Source: an uncultured Porphyromonadaceae bacterium
GTDB taxonomy: Bacteria; Bacteroidota; Bacteroidia; Bacteroidales; Muribaculaceae
Direction of reading: 5' to 3'
NCBI GenBank assembly: GCA_900550025.1
Contig: URQP01000013.1
Coordinates: forward strand, 1 to 31,601
Length of the DNA: 31,601 nt
Position numbers and translations under genes: made by a program. Within the stretch, counting starts at the first letter, position 1; each line of letters opens with the position of its first letter. The notes under the pieces are model-generated. The model saw only the letters and a program-made list of their open reading frames with translations. It ran no database searches and had not been told where the DNA came from. Shown in pieces: positions 9,338 through 18,440 of this stretch.

Positions 9338-10750
9338 TCATCTTATCTTGCATATCTGCCTGTATTCACGCCCGAAGCGGTCGGTTACGATTACTTCCAC
9401 TTCTTCCGCGCCGTCAGAAGGCTTGGCAGAAAAAAAGCAGAATTTATTTTCCATCGGGAAACGCCAAGTCTCCTTCTTTGCCCCTTGCGCATAACGCCGT
9501 TGCAAATATCCGGAATAATCGGGGTCGACAGACGGAAATTGCACCATTGCCCCTTTCAATTTGCCGTCTTCTTTCCATTCCACTTTCCAGCCTTCATCCC
9601 AATTCCATACCTTTACGCACAATTCATCCGTGCGTCCCGGAAATGTGCCGAACGGAAAAACCCGCATTTGATAAGTGTCAGGATAGCCCAACGACTTAAA
9701 TTTCCACGACAGCCCGCGAGGCGTGGACTCAAACACCTGATACCCCATAGGAGTGCCGTCCATACAATATTTACAGTCGCCTAACCACCATGCGCCCCCT
9801 ATGGAGGCAATCATATGCTCCCTCACATTCGGACGGAGCAAGATGTTTGAATTGACATGCGTATGGCCGCTTAATATCGACACGTGGTAATCGGAAAGAA
9901 TATCCATCAGCTCGTCTGAGCCTTTAAGTACCCGCCCGCCTTTATACACATAGGCCGGCGCATGCATGGCTACAAACACATGGGAGCCTTTCGGGATATA
10001 TTGTGTGTAATTTCTCACCCATTCGAGCTGCTCGCCGGTAATTACTTCATCATACGAATAATTGCCTTTGTAAAATATATTGTCGAGCACGATATAATAA
10101 TCCCTGCCAATATTGAACGCATAGTATGCCGGGCCGAAATTTTTCTTGTACGATAGTTCGCTTTTGTAATTATCCGTGAACATCCCCTCATGGTCGTGAT
10201 TCCCTATTACAGGGTACACTGGATATCCCAATTGTTTCAATCCGTTTTTGTAGCGGCCGTAAGTCTCCGAATTATCCCAAACCAAATCGCCGAGAGCTAT
10301 CGCCGCAACCGGCATCCCGCTTTTCATCAGGCTGTCGCCATACGTTTTCAAATCAGGAAAAGCCTCAGCCTCCAATCTCTCATAATCCCTGTCACTCCCT
10401 GGCTGGGTGTCGCCAACGGCCAGCATCGTATAAGTCCCTCCACGCGCTCCGAATTCAAACAATTCAAAATCAAACTTTTTCGCTCCCAAGGATTTGTAAA
10501 AGCACGGAGTCCCTGAAGAATACGAAGCGACGTAGCCCGACGGAGTGACGATATACACAAAATCGGCATTGTCGTCCGCATCGAAATCATAGTTTCCCAA
10601 ACTGTCTGTCCGGGTGAAACCGCGTCCGTCAGTAACAACAACACCGCCCAATCCGGATTTTCCGCAAAAAACTCTTCCTTTCACATTCTTCGCTCCGACG
10701 CCCATTACCGTAACGGCGGCAAGCGCGGCAATCAACACTTTTGTTTTCAT
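9338..10750 (-). CDS. Secreted calcineurin-like metallophosphoesterase
   Basis: This is a 470-residue exported protein with a two-metal phosphoesterase core and extra flanking domains. A signal peptide covers residues 1-22 (KVLIAALAAVTVMGVGAKN). A small beta-rich domain resembling those that precede such cores in Bacteroides proteins (residues 23-100) follows. Then come the metal motifs: GDTQ with Asp114, GDLVWDN (154-160), GNHDHE (183-188), MHAP (262-265) and GHTH (295-298). Motif I has Gln where Asp-x-His is usual, which I take to be a subfamily variant. Residues about 310-470 form a beta-rich C-terminal domain. The substrate is unknown. The ATG at 10750 is preferred over an in-frame TTG six bases upstream. 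It is monocistronic and divergent from the threonine aldolase gene. Confidence 0.88.
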   Translation of the reverse strand: MKTKVLIAALAAVTVMGVGAKNVKGRVFCGKSGLGGVVVTDGRGFTRTDSLGNYDFDADDNADFVYIVTPSGYVASYSSGTPCFYKSLGAKKFDFELFEFGARGGTYTMLAVGDTQPGSDRDYERLEAEAFPDLKTYGDSLMKSGMPVAAIALGDLVWDNSETYGRYKNGLKQLGYPVYPVIGNHDHEGMFTDNYKSELSYKKNFGPAYYAFNIGRDYYIVLDNIFYKGNYSYDEVITGEQLEWVRNYTQYIPKGSHVFVAMHAPAYVYKGGRVLKGSDELMDILSDYHVSILSGHTHVNSNILLRPNVREHMIASIGGAWWLGDCKYCMDGTPMGYQVFESTPRGLSWKFKSLGYPDTYQMRVFPFGTFPGRTDELCVKVWNWDEGWKVEWKEDGKLKGAMVQFPSVDPDYSGYLQRRYAQGAKKETWRFPMENKFCFFSAKPSDGAEEVEVIVTDRFGREYRQICKIR

Positions 10751-10778
10751 TTCCAATCTCGAATAAAATGGTTCGTTA

Positions 10779-10786
10779 CAAAAGTA
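10779..10786 (-). promoter_or_regulatory. Bacteroidota -7 box for phosphoesterase
   Basis: Read on the minus strand this is TACTTTTG, a TAnnTTTG match, 28 bases before the ATG at 10750. No strong -33 box is seen. Confidence 0.6.
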
Positions 10787-10853
10787 CTGATTCCATATAA
10801 CAACCGAATAACATTAGGCAGCAATTATTCTATGCCGTATCGTGAAATAATCA

Positions 10854-10861
10854 TAACTTTG
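10854..10861 (+). promoter_or_regulatory. -7 box four bases before threonine aldolase start
   Basis: TAACTTTG is a full TAnnTTTG match, but its last base is only four bases before the ATG at 10866. Initiation at the usual distance would start the transcript at or next to the start codon, giving a leaderless mRNA. Confidence 0.6.
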
Positions 10862-10865
10862 CGTT

Positions 10866-11939
10866 ATGATACATTTTGAATGCGATTATACAGAAGGGGC
10901 GCATCCGTCCGTAATCGAGAAGCTTTGTTCTACTAACCTTGAGCAGACCAACGGTTACGGCAACGACCCTTATTGCGAGAAAGCACGCTCCGTAATCCGA
11001 CAACTTGCAGAAATGCCGGATGCCGACGTGCATTTTCTTGTCGGAGGAACACAGACCAACCGCACGGTCATTTCTTCCATTCTACGTCCCCATCAGGGTG
11101 TCATCGCCGCATCTACCGGACATATAGCCGTACACGAGACAGGAGCCATAGAAGCATCCGGGCACAAAGTGTTGACCATCCCTTCAACCGACGGCAAAAT
11201 CACCGCATCCGGAATAAAAGACCTTGTAATGGCCCATTATTCCGACAACGACCACGAGCATTGCGCGCAACCGGGAATGGTATATATTTCTTTCCCGACA
11301 GAAACAGGAACTTTATATTCAAAACGCGAGCTTCAAGAGCTAAGCAGCCTATGCTGCGAATTAGGACTGCCTCTCTACATCGACGGCGCAAGGCTCGGAT
11401 ATGGGCTGATGGCCGACGGCAACGACCTCACCCTGCCCGAAATGGCAAGGCTCTGCGATGTGTTCACTATCGGAGGGACGAAAGGCGGGGCATTGTTCGG
11501 AGAAGCTGTCGTTTTTACAAACAGCACACTCAGCAAAGACTTCCGCTATCTGATAAAACAGAACGGCGGCATGCTCGCCAAAGGGAGGCTGTTAGGAGTG
11601 CAATTCCTTGCCCTGCTCGAAAGCGGAATATATTTCGACATTGCAAGACATGCCGACCGGCTCGCGATGAAAATAAAGAACGCCCTTTCGGATATGGGAA
11701 TAAAATTTCACTGTCCATGCACCACCAATCAGCAATTTGTATACTTGCCAATCGGGCTTATCCAACGATTATCGGACAAATACTCGTTCTCCATAGCCCC
11801 TTGCGACAAAGAAGGATACCGGACAGTCAGGATTTGCACCTCTTGGGCGACAAAAGAGGAGACCGTAAATGAACTAATCAGCGACATAGCCACATATTAC
11901 CCATCATCTCAAAGCAATCATCATGAAACTATTGATTGA
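10866..11939 (+). CDS. ltaE: Low-specificity L-threonine aldolase family
   Basis: A PLP enzyme of the threonine aldolase / beta-eliminating lyase family (357 residues), expected to split L-threonine or allo-threonine into glycine and acetaldehyde. Visible features are the cofactor lysine Lys206 in [14 protein letters not shown], the Asp-Gly-Ala-Arg segment [11 protein letters not shown] that contacts PLP and substrate, and the His-rich segment [12 protein letters not shown] (83-94). The start is fixed because the N-terminus [11 protein letters not shown] aligns with the family beginning. A -7 promoter box ends four bases before the ATG, so a leaderless transcript is likely. The 3' end overlaps xpt by 17 bases. 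Substrate preference among beta-hydroxy amino acids cannot be read from the sequence. Confidence 0.9.
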   Translation: MIHFECDYTEGAHPSVIEKLCSTNLEQTNGYGNDPYCEKARSVIRQLAEMPDADVHFLVGGTQTNRTVISSILRPHQGVIAASTGHIAVHETGAIEASGHKVLTIPSTDGKITASGIKDLVMAHYSDNDHEHCAQPGMVYISFPTETGTLYSKRELQELSSLCCELGLPLYIDGARLGYGLMADGNDLTLPEMARLCDVFTIGGTKGGALFGEAVVFTNSTLSKDFRYLIKQNGGMLAKGRLLGVQFLALLESGIYFDIARHADRLAMKIKNALSDMGIKFHCPCTTNQQFVYLPIGLIQRLSDKYSFSIAPCDKEGYRTVRICTSWATKEETVNELISDIATYYPSSQSNHHETID

Positions 11940-12498
11940 CCGCATAATGCAGGACGGCCGTTCGCTTCCGGGCGGCATATTGAAAGTGGACAGCTTTCTG
12001 AACCACCAGCTTGACCCCAACCTGATGTATGAAATAGCGGAAGAATTCCGCCGCCGTTTTGCCGGCAAGAAATTCAACAAAATCGTGACCATCGAGGCCA
12101 GCGGGATAGCACCGGCCATAATGCTCGGCTACATAATGCAGCTGCCGGTAGTCTTCATAAAGAAGAAACAACCCAAGACGATGGACAATATGCTCGTCTC
12201 GGAAGTGAAATCATTCACTAAGAACAGGGTTTACACAGTCTGCATAAGCCGTAATTTCCTCACCCCTGACGACCACATCGTGTTCATCGACGATTTTCTT
12301 GCCTACGGCAACGCCGCTCTCGGAATGATTGACCTTGCCAATCAGGCAGGCGCTACCATCGAAGGGATGGGATTCATCATCGAGAAAGGCTTTCAAGGCG
12401 GAGGCGACCGGCTGCGCCAAATGGGCTACAATGTACAAAGCCTTGCAATAATCGACAGCTTGGACGATTGCAAAATCAGCATCCGCAAAGATTCATGA
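11923..12498 (+). CDS. xpt: Xanthine phosphoribosyltransferase
   Basis: Xpt salvages xanthine to XMP using PRPP. At 191 residues it has the size and layout of the B. subtilis-type enzyme. The N-terminal segment [18 protein letters not shown] is characteristic of Xpt, [12 protein letters not shown] forms part of the substrate site, and the PRPP motif is [14 protein letters not shown] (residues 119-132). The gene starts inside the last codons of ltaE in another frame (17-base overlap), so the two are co-transcribed. No purine riboswitch precedes it, as expected for an internal cistron. Its stop codon overlaps the end of the convergent recombinase gene by six bases, leaving no room for a terminator. 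Confidence 0.95.
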   Translation: MKLLIDRIMQDGRSLPGGILKVDSFLNHQLDPNLMYEIAEEFRRRFAGKKFNKIVTIEASGIAPAIMLGYIMQLPVVFIKKKQPKTMDNMLVSEVKSFTKNRVYTVCISRNFLTPDDHIVFIDDFLAYGNAALGMIDLANQAGATIEGMGFIIEKGFQGGGDRLRQMGYNVQSLAIIDSLDDCKISIRKDS

Positions 12499-13443
12499 CA
12501 TAGAACCGCCGGCAGAGTCCCCGGCAATGTCCTTATGGTACATATTGCGCGGATGATGCTCCAGAATCTCATGGCGCAGATACGTGCGGTCGATATGCAT
12601 ATATATCTCGGTCGTAGAAATGCTTTCGTGCCCGAGCATCTGCTGTATCGCCCTCAGGTTTGCCCCTCCCTCGAGCAGGTGCGTGGCAAACGAATGGCGC
12701 AGCGTGTGAGGGCTGATATTTTTTATAATCCCGCATTTCGCGCATAAGTCCTTAATTATATAAAAAACCATCACGCGGGTCATCATCGCCCCCCTGCGGT
12801 TAAGGAAAAGAATGTCTTCACTCCCTTTCTTCACGACAAGCGAGCCGCGCCTCTCCATATACGAAAGGATGCTTTCTATCGCGGAGCGGGAAATAGGCAC
12901 CATACGCTGCTTGCTGCCTTTTCCCTCCACTATAATATATTCCTCGTTAAGAAAAATATTCGACAATTTCAGACCCACCAATTCCGAAACGCGCAATCCG
13001 CAACTATAAAGCGTCTCCACGATGGCCCTGTTGCGTACGCCTTCGTATGTCGAATCATCGGCCGCATTTTCCATAGCGTCTATTTCCTCCACGGTAAGTA
13101 TGTCCGGCAAATGCTGCCCTATCTTGGGCAATTCAAGCAATTCCGCCGGATTATGCGGAATGTAATTCTCAATTTTCAGGAAATGGAAAAACGACCGTAT
13201 GCCGGAAATGATGCGGGCCTGCGAGCGCGGGGCAATGCCAAGGTCGTGAAGCGTTGCAAGGAATTCGTGCAAATCCGCCTCTTCTATGCCATCAAGCTGT
13301 TTGCCGCCTTCTTCGACATAACGCAAGAACTTTTCCGTATCGTCGACATACGCCTCTACGGAATTATGCGAAAGCCCTTTCTCAAAGCCCAGATAAGCTA
13401 TATATTGATTTTTAAGCTTATCTATATCGCCGATTTCACGCAT
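12493..13443 (-). CDS. xerD: XerD-type tyrosine recombinase
   Basis: A 316-residue site-specific recombinase with the Xer layout. An N-terminal SAM-like core-binding domain (about 10-95) is followed by the catalytic domain with Arg151 in SCGLRVSEL, a beta-hairpin lysine in EGKGSKQR, His246 and Arg249 in [16 protein letters not shown], His272 in MLGHESI and the nucleophile Tyr281 in TTEIYMHI. Size and lack of phage or IS genes nearby point to the housekeeping XerC/XerD pair that resolves chromosome dimers at dif with FtsK; XerD rather than XerC is inferred. The ATG at 13443 is chosen over a TTG at 13470 that would overlap the preceding gene. It lies 16 bases behind the PCMD gene with no promoter seen between them. 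Confidence 0.9.
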   Translation of the reverse strand: MREIGDIDKLKNQYIAYLGFEKGLSHNSVEAYVDDTEKFLRYVEEGGKQLDGIEEADLHEFLATLHDLGIAPRSQARIISGIRSFFHFLKIENYIPHNPAELLELPKIGQHLPDILTVEEIDAMENAADDSTYEGVRNRAIVETLYSCGLRVSELVGLKLSNIFLNEEYIIVEGKGSKQRMVPISRSAIESILSYMERRGSLVVKKGSEDILFLNRRGAMMTRVMVFYIIKDLCAKCGIIKNISPHTLRHSFATHLLEGGANLRAIQQMLGHESISTTEIYMHIDRTYLRHEILEHHPRNMYHKDIAGDSAGGSMS

Positions 13444-13459
13444 TGCGCCAACGGCGGTA

Positions 13460-14416
13460 TCAGTATTCAAGACCTACATTGTCTACCCACAAAGTCTGTC
13501 CCGGAGTACCCTCGTATGCCGTTCCGCAACCGGCAGAAAACATCACGACCATGTGTGTAGGCACGGCGTTGGGAGAATCCCATCCCACTTCCTGCACAGG
13601 CACCATCTTTCCTTTACTGTTACGCGCATAATAAGGACGGTCTTTTGAAATAAGCCCCATATACGATTTAAAGAACGACTGCTTGGTTATATCCCCGTAG
13701 TGTACGGCAAGCTTATGACCGTTAACCCATCCTGATGTGCTTTTCACATAACGTTCACGGCCAGTGCCGACACGTTTAGCATAGATATTGCCGTCCTCGT
13801 CTTCCCAACGGCGTTGCAGCAAGATGAAAGTCTCACAGGCATTCTGCCGCCCTTTCAGCACCTTTTGGCTTCCGAAGCCGCTGGAATAAATCATCGGCTG
13901 TCCTGCCGGTATATAAACCTTATAATCGAAACACAAATATTTCGGGCGCTTGTTGAAAGCCACACCCATATCAAGCTTGCTATACGGGTTTTTAGTGCTT
14001 TTTACCGGCTCCATCATCCTGCCTAAATAAATACTTCCCGAAGCGAGAACATCCATATTGATGATTCCTAATGCCTTCACATGCTCAAAAACAGTGGTCA
14101 TCTTGGCGCAGTAGTTTCCTCCACCGCGGTCGTCGGGAAATACCGAATTACTGCCTTTCGACACCCCTGCCACTTTCGCGTATACATTCGACGTGGCCCA
14201 AGGAGAGCCGCCCATATTGCTATAGGCCTTGTTTCCGTTGATTGTAGCCGTAGGCCCTATCTCGTAAAGTGTTTTCGATGCTCCGCCAATTATCGACGAC
14301 TCCTTTATATTACGCTTAATCCATTGCTGGAAATCTCCGTATTTGATGCGTTCCAACGCATTGGCCATAGAAGCTACAGCTACGGCCAACAGCACGACAA
14401 TGCTAATTCTTTTCAT
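13460..14416 (-). CDS. Secreted PCMD-domain protein
   Basis: A 318-residue exported protein with a signal peptide (residues 1-20, MKRISIVVLLAVAVASMANA). The rest resembles the PCMD family (putative carbohydrate metabolism domain) of Bacteroidota: an N-terminal YGDFQQWIKR, a mid-segment MGVAFNKRPKYLCFDYKVY and an end GQTLWVDNVGLEY, a beta-sandwich layout like carbohydrate-binding modules. The family's function is not established. PCMD proteins are often near polysaccharide-use genes, but no SusC/SusD pair is here. The ATG at 14416 is chosen because a longer frame would run through the promoter and lack a signal peptide at its start. It is transcribed from the box at 14437, and xerD follows it directly. 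Confidence 0.75.
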   Translation of the reverse strand: MKRISIVVLLAVAVASMANALERIKYGDFQQWIKRNIKESSIIGGASKTLYEIGPTATINGNKAYSNMGGSPWATSNVYAKVAGVSKGSNSVFPDDRGGGNYCAKMTTVFEHVKALGIINMDVLASGSIYLGRMMEPVKSTKNPYSKLDMGVAFNKRPKYLCFDYKVYIPAGQPMIYSSGFGSQKVLKGRQNACETFILLQRRWEDEDGNIYAKRVGTGRERYVKSTSGWVNGHKLAVHYGDITKQSFFKSYMGLISKDRPYYARNSKGKMVPVQEVGWDSPNAVPTHMVVMFSAGCGTAYEGTPGQTLWVDNVGLEY

Positions 14417-14436
14417 AACTATCAATTTTTCAGCGT

Positions 14437-14444
14437 CAAAATTA
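14437..14444 (-). promoter_or_regulatory. Bacteroidota -7 box for PCMD gene
   Basis: Read on the minus strand this is TAATTTTG, 20 bases before the ATG at 14416. It lies downstream of the terminator of the 1167-residue gene, so the PCMD gene has its own start of transcription. Confidence 0.65.
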
Positions 14445-14510
14445 TAACTTTTGGCAATAACATAAAAATCCAGCACACCAAATTCCACATAAAAGCGAAA
14501 AAACAACCAC

Positions 14511-14557
14511 AAAATAAAAAAACAGGCCGCGGAAACATTGTTTCCACAGCCTGTTTT
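14511..14557 (-). terminator. Intrinsic terminator of the large secreted-protein gene
   Basis: On the minus strand AAAACAGGC pairs with GCCTGTTTT and, after a three-base internal loop, GGAAAC pairs with GTTTCC. A run of T follows (the A-rich 14511-14520 on the plus strand). It starts 20 bases after the stop at 14578. Confidence 0.85.
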
Positions 14558-14577
14558 CACCATATAAGAACGGACTA

Positions 14578-17500
14578 TTATTTGACTATCACTTTCGTTA
14601 TCTGTCCGTCGACATCAACTACATACACGCCTCCGCTCACCGGAATCCTGACTGTGGCATCGGCATTGACCCCTGCATAAATAAGCAGACCGTTAGCCGA
14701 ATAAACGCCGACATCCGCGCCTTCAGCGCCTTCGACCACTATGCAGCCGCCTTCCGAGCGTACCGACGCTCCCGCTGCCAGCGATTCCAATCCGGCATAA
14801 ACGACTGTCACGTCAACAGCATTCGACAAACCGGATTCTCCGGCATCATAAACGGCACTGACAGCATATGCATACGTGCCTTCTTCCGGCGACTCGTCAA
14901 CATAGCCCGGCACGCTGGCATCCACACTACCGATTTTCTCGCCGTCACGGTAAATGTTGTAGCCCATAAGTGTCAATCCATCCGGCACGTCGGGGGCAGT
15001 CCACTCAAGCGTCACGTCGTTGTCGGCTTGGCTTCCGGCAAGGTCGTCAACGGCAAGAAAAGCACAATCAGCCAACTCTGCCACACTCACGTTGTCAACC
15101 AATATGCGCTCGTCCCAACTGTAAGCGTACCCAAGGAAAGCGAACTGGAAATAATCCTCGCCCGCATAGTCGGCAAGTGATACGGCATACCGCTTCCAAC
15201 CGGACTCCGTCTCTCCGTCGTAAGTATCGATGCGCCCGCCTATCTGCACGAAACCGTTACCGCCTGCGGCTGCCATAGTTCCAAGATAGTAGTCGCCCTC
15301 ATACTGCACTGCGGAACGGTACATCCAGAATGTGAGCAACGGGCTGTCGCTGCCCTCAAGCGTAATCACCGGCGACTGTAGCATACCTTCGGTAGTGCCG
15401 CCGTCCAAATTGTAGAAATGCGCCACGCCATTGTCGCCGTCCTGCGAAGCTACAGGGTCGATATCCATATCTAAGGCAAGCGCCCAAGACTGCTCGCCGC
15501 TTATCACCTCGGTCATCCACACGTCGTTCTGCGCCGCGGAATTGGCAAACGACTCATTGAAAGGCAAGCCATAAGCCTCACCTACGATTACCTTGCCTTC
15601 CGTCTGCTCGCCGACTCCCATATTCTCCGAAACTGGGACTACGATGTACTTCACTTGCGTCTGGCGCATGTCGGCATCCAGCACCGGACTCTCGTCCGTG
15701 TAGAAAAACTCCTTAGTCGTGCCTATCTCATAGTAGCCTACGGTAAGCTCATCATACCGCATAATCCTGTAGGTCAACGCCTCTTTATCGACATATCCTC
15801 CCTGCTGTCCGGCTTCGGGGGCTTCCCAGCTAAGGGTGGCGGTGGTTGCGTCGCCCACAATCCGCAGATTGCGCACGGCCGTAGGTACATCTTCCCCGGC
15901 ATAAACGCGCGCCGTCACTGTCTCGCCCTCGCCGGCCTCGTCGTTATAGCCAACTATGCGGTAAGTGTTCATACCGTGAGACGCGTTTTCATCGGTCCAT
16001 TCCAAGCGACTGCCCATTTCCGGATTCTCGAACACGTGTGCCGCTTCTGCCTCATCACCCTTGTAAATCCGTATTTCCGAAAGCGAGCCAAGTTGCTCGC
16101 CGTTGTATTTCTTTGTCGGCGCATTGAACGACAGATTGACGCTTAAAGCCCCTTCCGGTCCTGCAACTGCCGTCAAATCAGTCACACCGCCCGGCCCTTG
16201 CATCGATGCGCCCGGCACGATGCTTATGTTATCGACACATATATAATACATGTTCGGGTCACTGTATGCGTTGAAGCCGATATAGTAGTTGCCGTCGGCC
16301 GCAGGCTTGATTGAGACGGTGTGCGTCTCGTAGGCTCCGTCCGCCGATGTGTACTGGTTCAAATCAAGAAGCGTGGTCTGTCCGTCCACCGTATTGGTCT
16401 GTCCGAAAGTCACTTTCAGGTTCTCCTTGTACGACGAACTTGTCTTCACGTCGAACGACAAGCGGTATTCGCAATCCGTGTCGAGTTTGATTGGCGGCGT
16501 GAACAGCCATGCAGCTCCTTGCAGATAATAATCATAGTTGTATTTGACAGCACTTTCGTAAGAATCCCATTCCCACAGGTTGCCTTCCGCATCCTCGGAG
16601 AAGCTCGTGAAGAGGTCAAGGCTTTCCGCCGTGTCGAACGTTTCGTAATAAGGCACGCCAATCGCATCGCCGCAAATTATCTTCTCCGACTCGACCGACG
16701 CTCCTTCTATGTCGTCTACAAATGCCGTCACCGTGTATGAGTAGCTCGCAAGTGCCTCCGGCAAAGTTTCGGTAAACGACGTTCCTTTATACCCTGTGGC
16801 TACCTCCACACTGCCCGGATTGCGCACAATCCTGTAGTTAAGCCCTTCGGCATCCAGATAGCCGCCGTGCAGGGTCTCAACCGGAGCCTCCCACGAGAGC
16901 GAAGCCTCTCGCCCTTCGGCCGTGAACTTCAGATTGCTAACTCCAGTCGGGGCATCGTTCCCGGCATACAGCGACACCGTGGCCGGAGCCGAGAATCCCA
17001 CATCGTTGCCCACCGTAACCGTTATGACATGCTCGCCTTGTGTCAGGCTCTTCGATACAGAAAAACGGCTGCCCGCCTCGTATTGCATTTCTTCCGGGGC
17101 AGACTGGTCGATTTGCAGGCGCACTGTCAAAGTTCCCGACAGCGGATTGCCGTCGAATGTGGCAGATGGAACCGTACACTGTATCGTTCCGTCAAGATTA
17201 CCGTTTTCGAATGTGGCTTCAAGGTCGGTGACAGTGGCAGGAGCACCCGGCAACACGTCAGGGTCGGTCACATAAAGTCCGACAATTCGCTGATTTTCCG
17301 GCATATCGCCAATCAAAGTGGCCGCGCCTGTCTGCAAGTCGATTTCATACAGCCCCGAAGTGCCGTCCTGCCGGTAGGCGCACCAATAGAGCGCGCCGTC
17401 CATCATACTGAAAGCCATCGACTGGTCACCTTCTGGCTGAACGCCTGTCGCGCCGATCTCAGTCAGACCGCCAGTTGACTTTTCTACAGAATATAGCTTT

Positions 17501-18081
17501 CCGTCGCTGCCAACGCCATAAAGCTGACCCACAGAGTTCGCCGCCATAGCAAGCAACTGCACCGGCATTCCGGTGGCTATTGGTGTGAGTGTGCCGCTCT
17601 CGAGGTCAACGCTGTTGAAAAAGACTATCCCGCCGGCATCAAGGCTCACGGCATATCCCTGCTTTGTCACAGGGTCGTAAGTGCAAGCCGAAGTCATCAG
17701 ATCCTCCTTGTCGGGATAAGAAAAGTAATCACTCGACAATTGAGTCAATGTTCCCGCGTCATAACAATACCAATACATATACAGCAACTCACCTACCATC
17801 TCGTATGACGTGGAAAAATAATATTTTCCGTCGGCGTAAATGCCGTTCTTGGCCGACATTGTGTTATCGGCTTTAACAAGTTCCACGTTCAAATCCGCGG
17901 ACGGCGCAAACTGGTAGAAACCGTATTGTGTATACTGCCAACTCCATCCGTCCGCGTCAATCACACATCCGTGGAGCAAAGTTTCCGTCTGTATTGTCTC
18001 TGAATCCTGTGCTATTCCGTTAAAAGGTGACAAGGTAAGCATCAGAGCAGCCGAAGCAATAAAAAAGTCACGCAATTTCAT
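14578..18081 (-). CDS. Large secreted Fn3 / choice-of-anchor J protein with sorting-like C-terminus
   Basis: A 1167-residue exported protein. A signal peptide ends near residue 24. Residues 35-275 look like a beta-propeller (repeated units such as GQLYGVGSDGKLYSVEKSTG). Then come fibronectin-III-like domains at about 280-370 and 375-470, a MAM/choice-of-anchor J domain at 475-625, two more Fn3-like domains (630-728, 732-832), a second choice-of-anchor J domain (838-1002), a last Fn3 (1008-1095) and a C-terminal module (1097-1167). This order recalls the adhesin regions of Porphyromonas gingipains. The end (VGVYSANGLLIY, then GGVYVVDVDGQITKVIVK) resembles a type A sorting domain of the type IX secretion system. 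A role in adhesion or binding is inferred. It is monocistronic, with a leader of roughly 150 bases. Confidence 0.82.
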   Translation of the reverse strand: MKLRDFFIASAALMLTLSPFNGIAQDSETIQTETLLHGCVIDADGWSWQYTQYGFYQFAPSADLNVELVKADNTMSAKNGIYADGKYYFSTSYEMVGELLYMYWYCYDAGTLTQLSSDYFSYPDKEDLMTSACTYDPVTKQGYAVSLDAGGIVFFNSVDLESGTLTPIATGMPVQLLAMAANSVGQLYGVGSDGKLYSVEKSTGGLTEIGATGVQPEGDQSMAFSMMDGALYWCAYRQDGTSGLYEIDLQTGAATLIGDMPENQRIVGLYVTDPDVLPGAPATVTDLEATFENGNLDGTIQCTVPSATFDGNPLSGTLTVRLQIDQSAPEEMQYEAGSRFSVSKSLTQGEHVITVTVGNDVGFSAPATVSLYAGNDAPTGVSNLKFTAEGREASLSWEAPVETLHGGYLDAEGLNYRIVRNPGSVEVATGYKGTSFTETLPEALASYSYTVTAFVDDIEGASVESEKIICGDAIGVPYYETFDTAESLDLFTSFSEDAEGNLWEWDSYESAVKYNYDYYLQGAAWLFTPPIKLDTDCEYRLSFDVKTSSSYKENLKVTFGQTNTVDGQTTLLDLNQYTSADGAYETHTVSIKPAADGNYYIGFNAYSDPNMYYICVDNISIVPGASMQGPGGVTDLTAVAGPEGALSVNLSFNAPTKKYNGEQLGSLSEIRIYKGDEAEAAHVFENPEMGSRLEWTDENASHGMNTYRIVGYNDEAGEGETVTARVYAGEDVPTAVRNLRIVGDATTATLSWEAPEAGQQGGYVDKEALTYRIMRYDELTVGYYEIGTTKEFFYTDESPVLDADMRQTQVKYIVVPVSENMGVGEQTEGKVIVGEAYGLPFNESFANSAAQNDVWMTEVISGEQSWALALDMDIDPVASQDGDNGVAHFYNLDGGTTEGMLQSPVITLEGSDSPLLTFWMYRSAVQYEGDYYLGTMAAAGGNGFVQIGGRIDTYDGETESGWKRYAVSLADYAGEDYFQFAFLGYAYSWDERILVDNVSVAELADCAFLAVDDLAGSQADNDVTLEWTAPDVPDGLTLMGYNIYRDGEKIGSVDASVPGYVDESPEEGTYAYAVSAVYDAGESGLSNAVDVTVVYAGLESLAAGASVRSEGGCIVVEGAEGADVGVYSANGLLIYAGVNADATVRIPVSGGVYVVDVDGQITKVIVK

Positions 18082-18240
18082 TCAATATTGTTTTAATGGT
18101 TTATGTTAATTTATTCCGCTCTCCTTTTCTTTTTATGTCTGCTCCGCTCCCGAAAGCAACTGAAGCGGCCAGCAAATTCATCCGCTCATAATAACTCTGT
18201 TTTTTTATCGACAATTATTATTAATCAGCATCCATTTTTG

Positions 18241-18248
18241 CAAATTTA
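18241..18248 (-). promoter_or_regulatory. Bacteroidota -7 box for large secreted-protein gene
   Basis: Read on the minus strand this is TAAATTTG, a TAnnTTTG match about 160 bases before the ATG at 18081. An inverted repeat lies immediately upstream, where the -33 region would be. Confidence 0.55.
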
Positions 18249-18251
18249 ATT

Positions 18252-18280
18252 ATAAAAACCAACATTTAGCTGGTTTTTAT
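18252..18280. promoter_or_regulatory. Perfect 10-bp inverted repeat, candidate operator
   Basis: ATAAAAACCA (18252-18261) and TGGTTTTTAT (18271-18280) are exact reverse complements with a 9-base spacer. For the leftward gene it covers the region just upstream of the -7 box, which suits a regulator-binding site. A terminator or chance symmetry in AT-rich DNA cannot be excluded. Confidence 0.45.
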
Positions 18281-18389
18281 TAAGAAATTTTAATCCACAA
18301 AGAATATTTCCCTACCCAAAGCCAATCCGTCTATCAAAATTATGGAAGACATTACCCGGAAAATATTTTCCATAGTAAGCCATTCGGGA

Positions 18390-18421
18390 ATTGGCAATGA
18401 CGGCGATTATTTGTATTTTTG
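18390..18421 (+). promoter_or_regulatory. Promoter for hpt
   Basis: ATTG (18390-18393), 20 bases of spacer and TATTTTTG (18414-18421) form a near-consensus Bacteroidota promoter, 19 bases before the hpt ATG at 18441. Its place excludes the longer in-frame start at 18342. Confidence 0.75.
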
Positions 18422-18440
18422 TGAAATTTTAAGAGCTACT

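Larger units (their letters stand above)
18082..18440. other. Intergenic regulatory region between divergent genes
   Basis: This 359-base AT-rich gap carries the -7 box of the large secreted-protein gene (18241-18248, minus), a perfect 10-bp inverted repeat (18252-18280) and the hpt promoter (18390-18421). The frame upstream of hpt is open back to an ATG at 18342, but that segment contains the hpt promoter and I take it as non-coding. The stretch 18082-18240 is the likely leader of the leftward gene, and I see no conserved RNA element in it. Confidence 0.6.

Noticed and set aside
14417..14563. 49-residue extension of the PCMD protein
   Set aside because: It would run across the upstream gene's terminator and the promoter box at 14437, and would bury the signal peptide.
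18342..18440. 33-residue N-terminal extension of Hpt
   Set aside because: The segment contains a near-consensus promoter just before the ATG at 18441, and the shorter protein has the normal family length.
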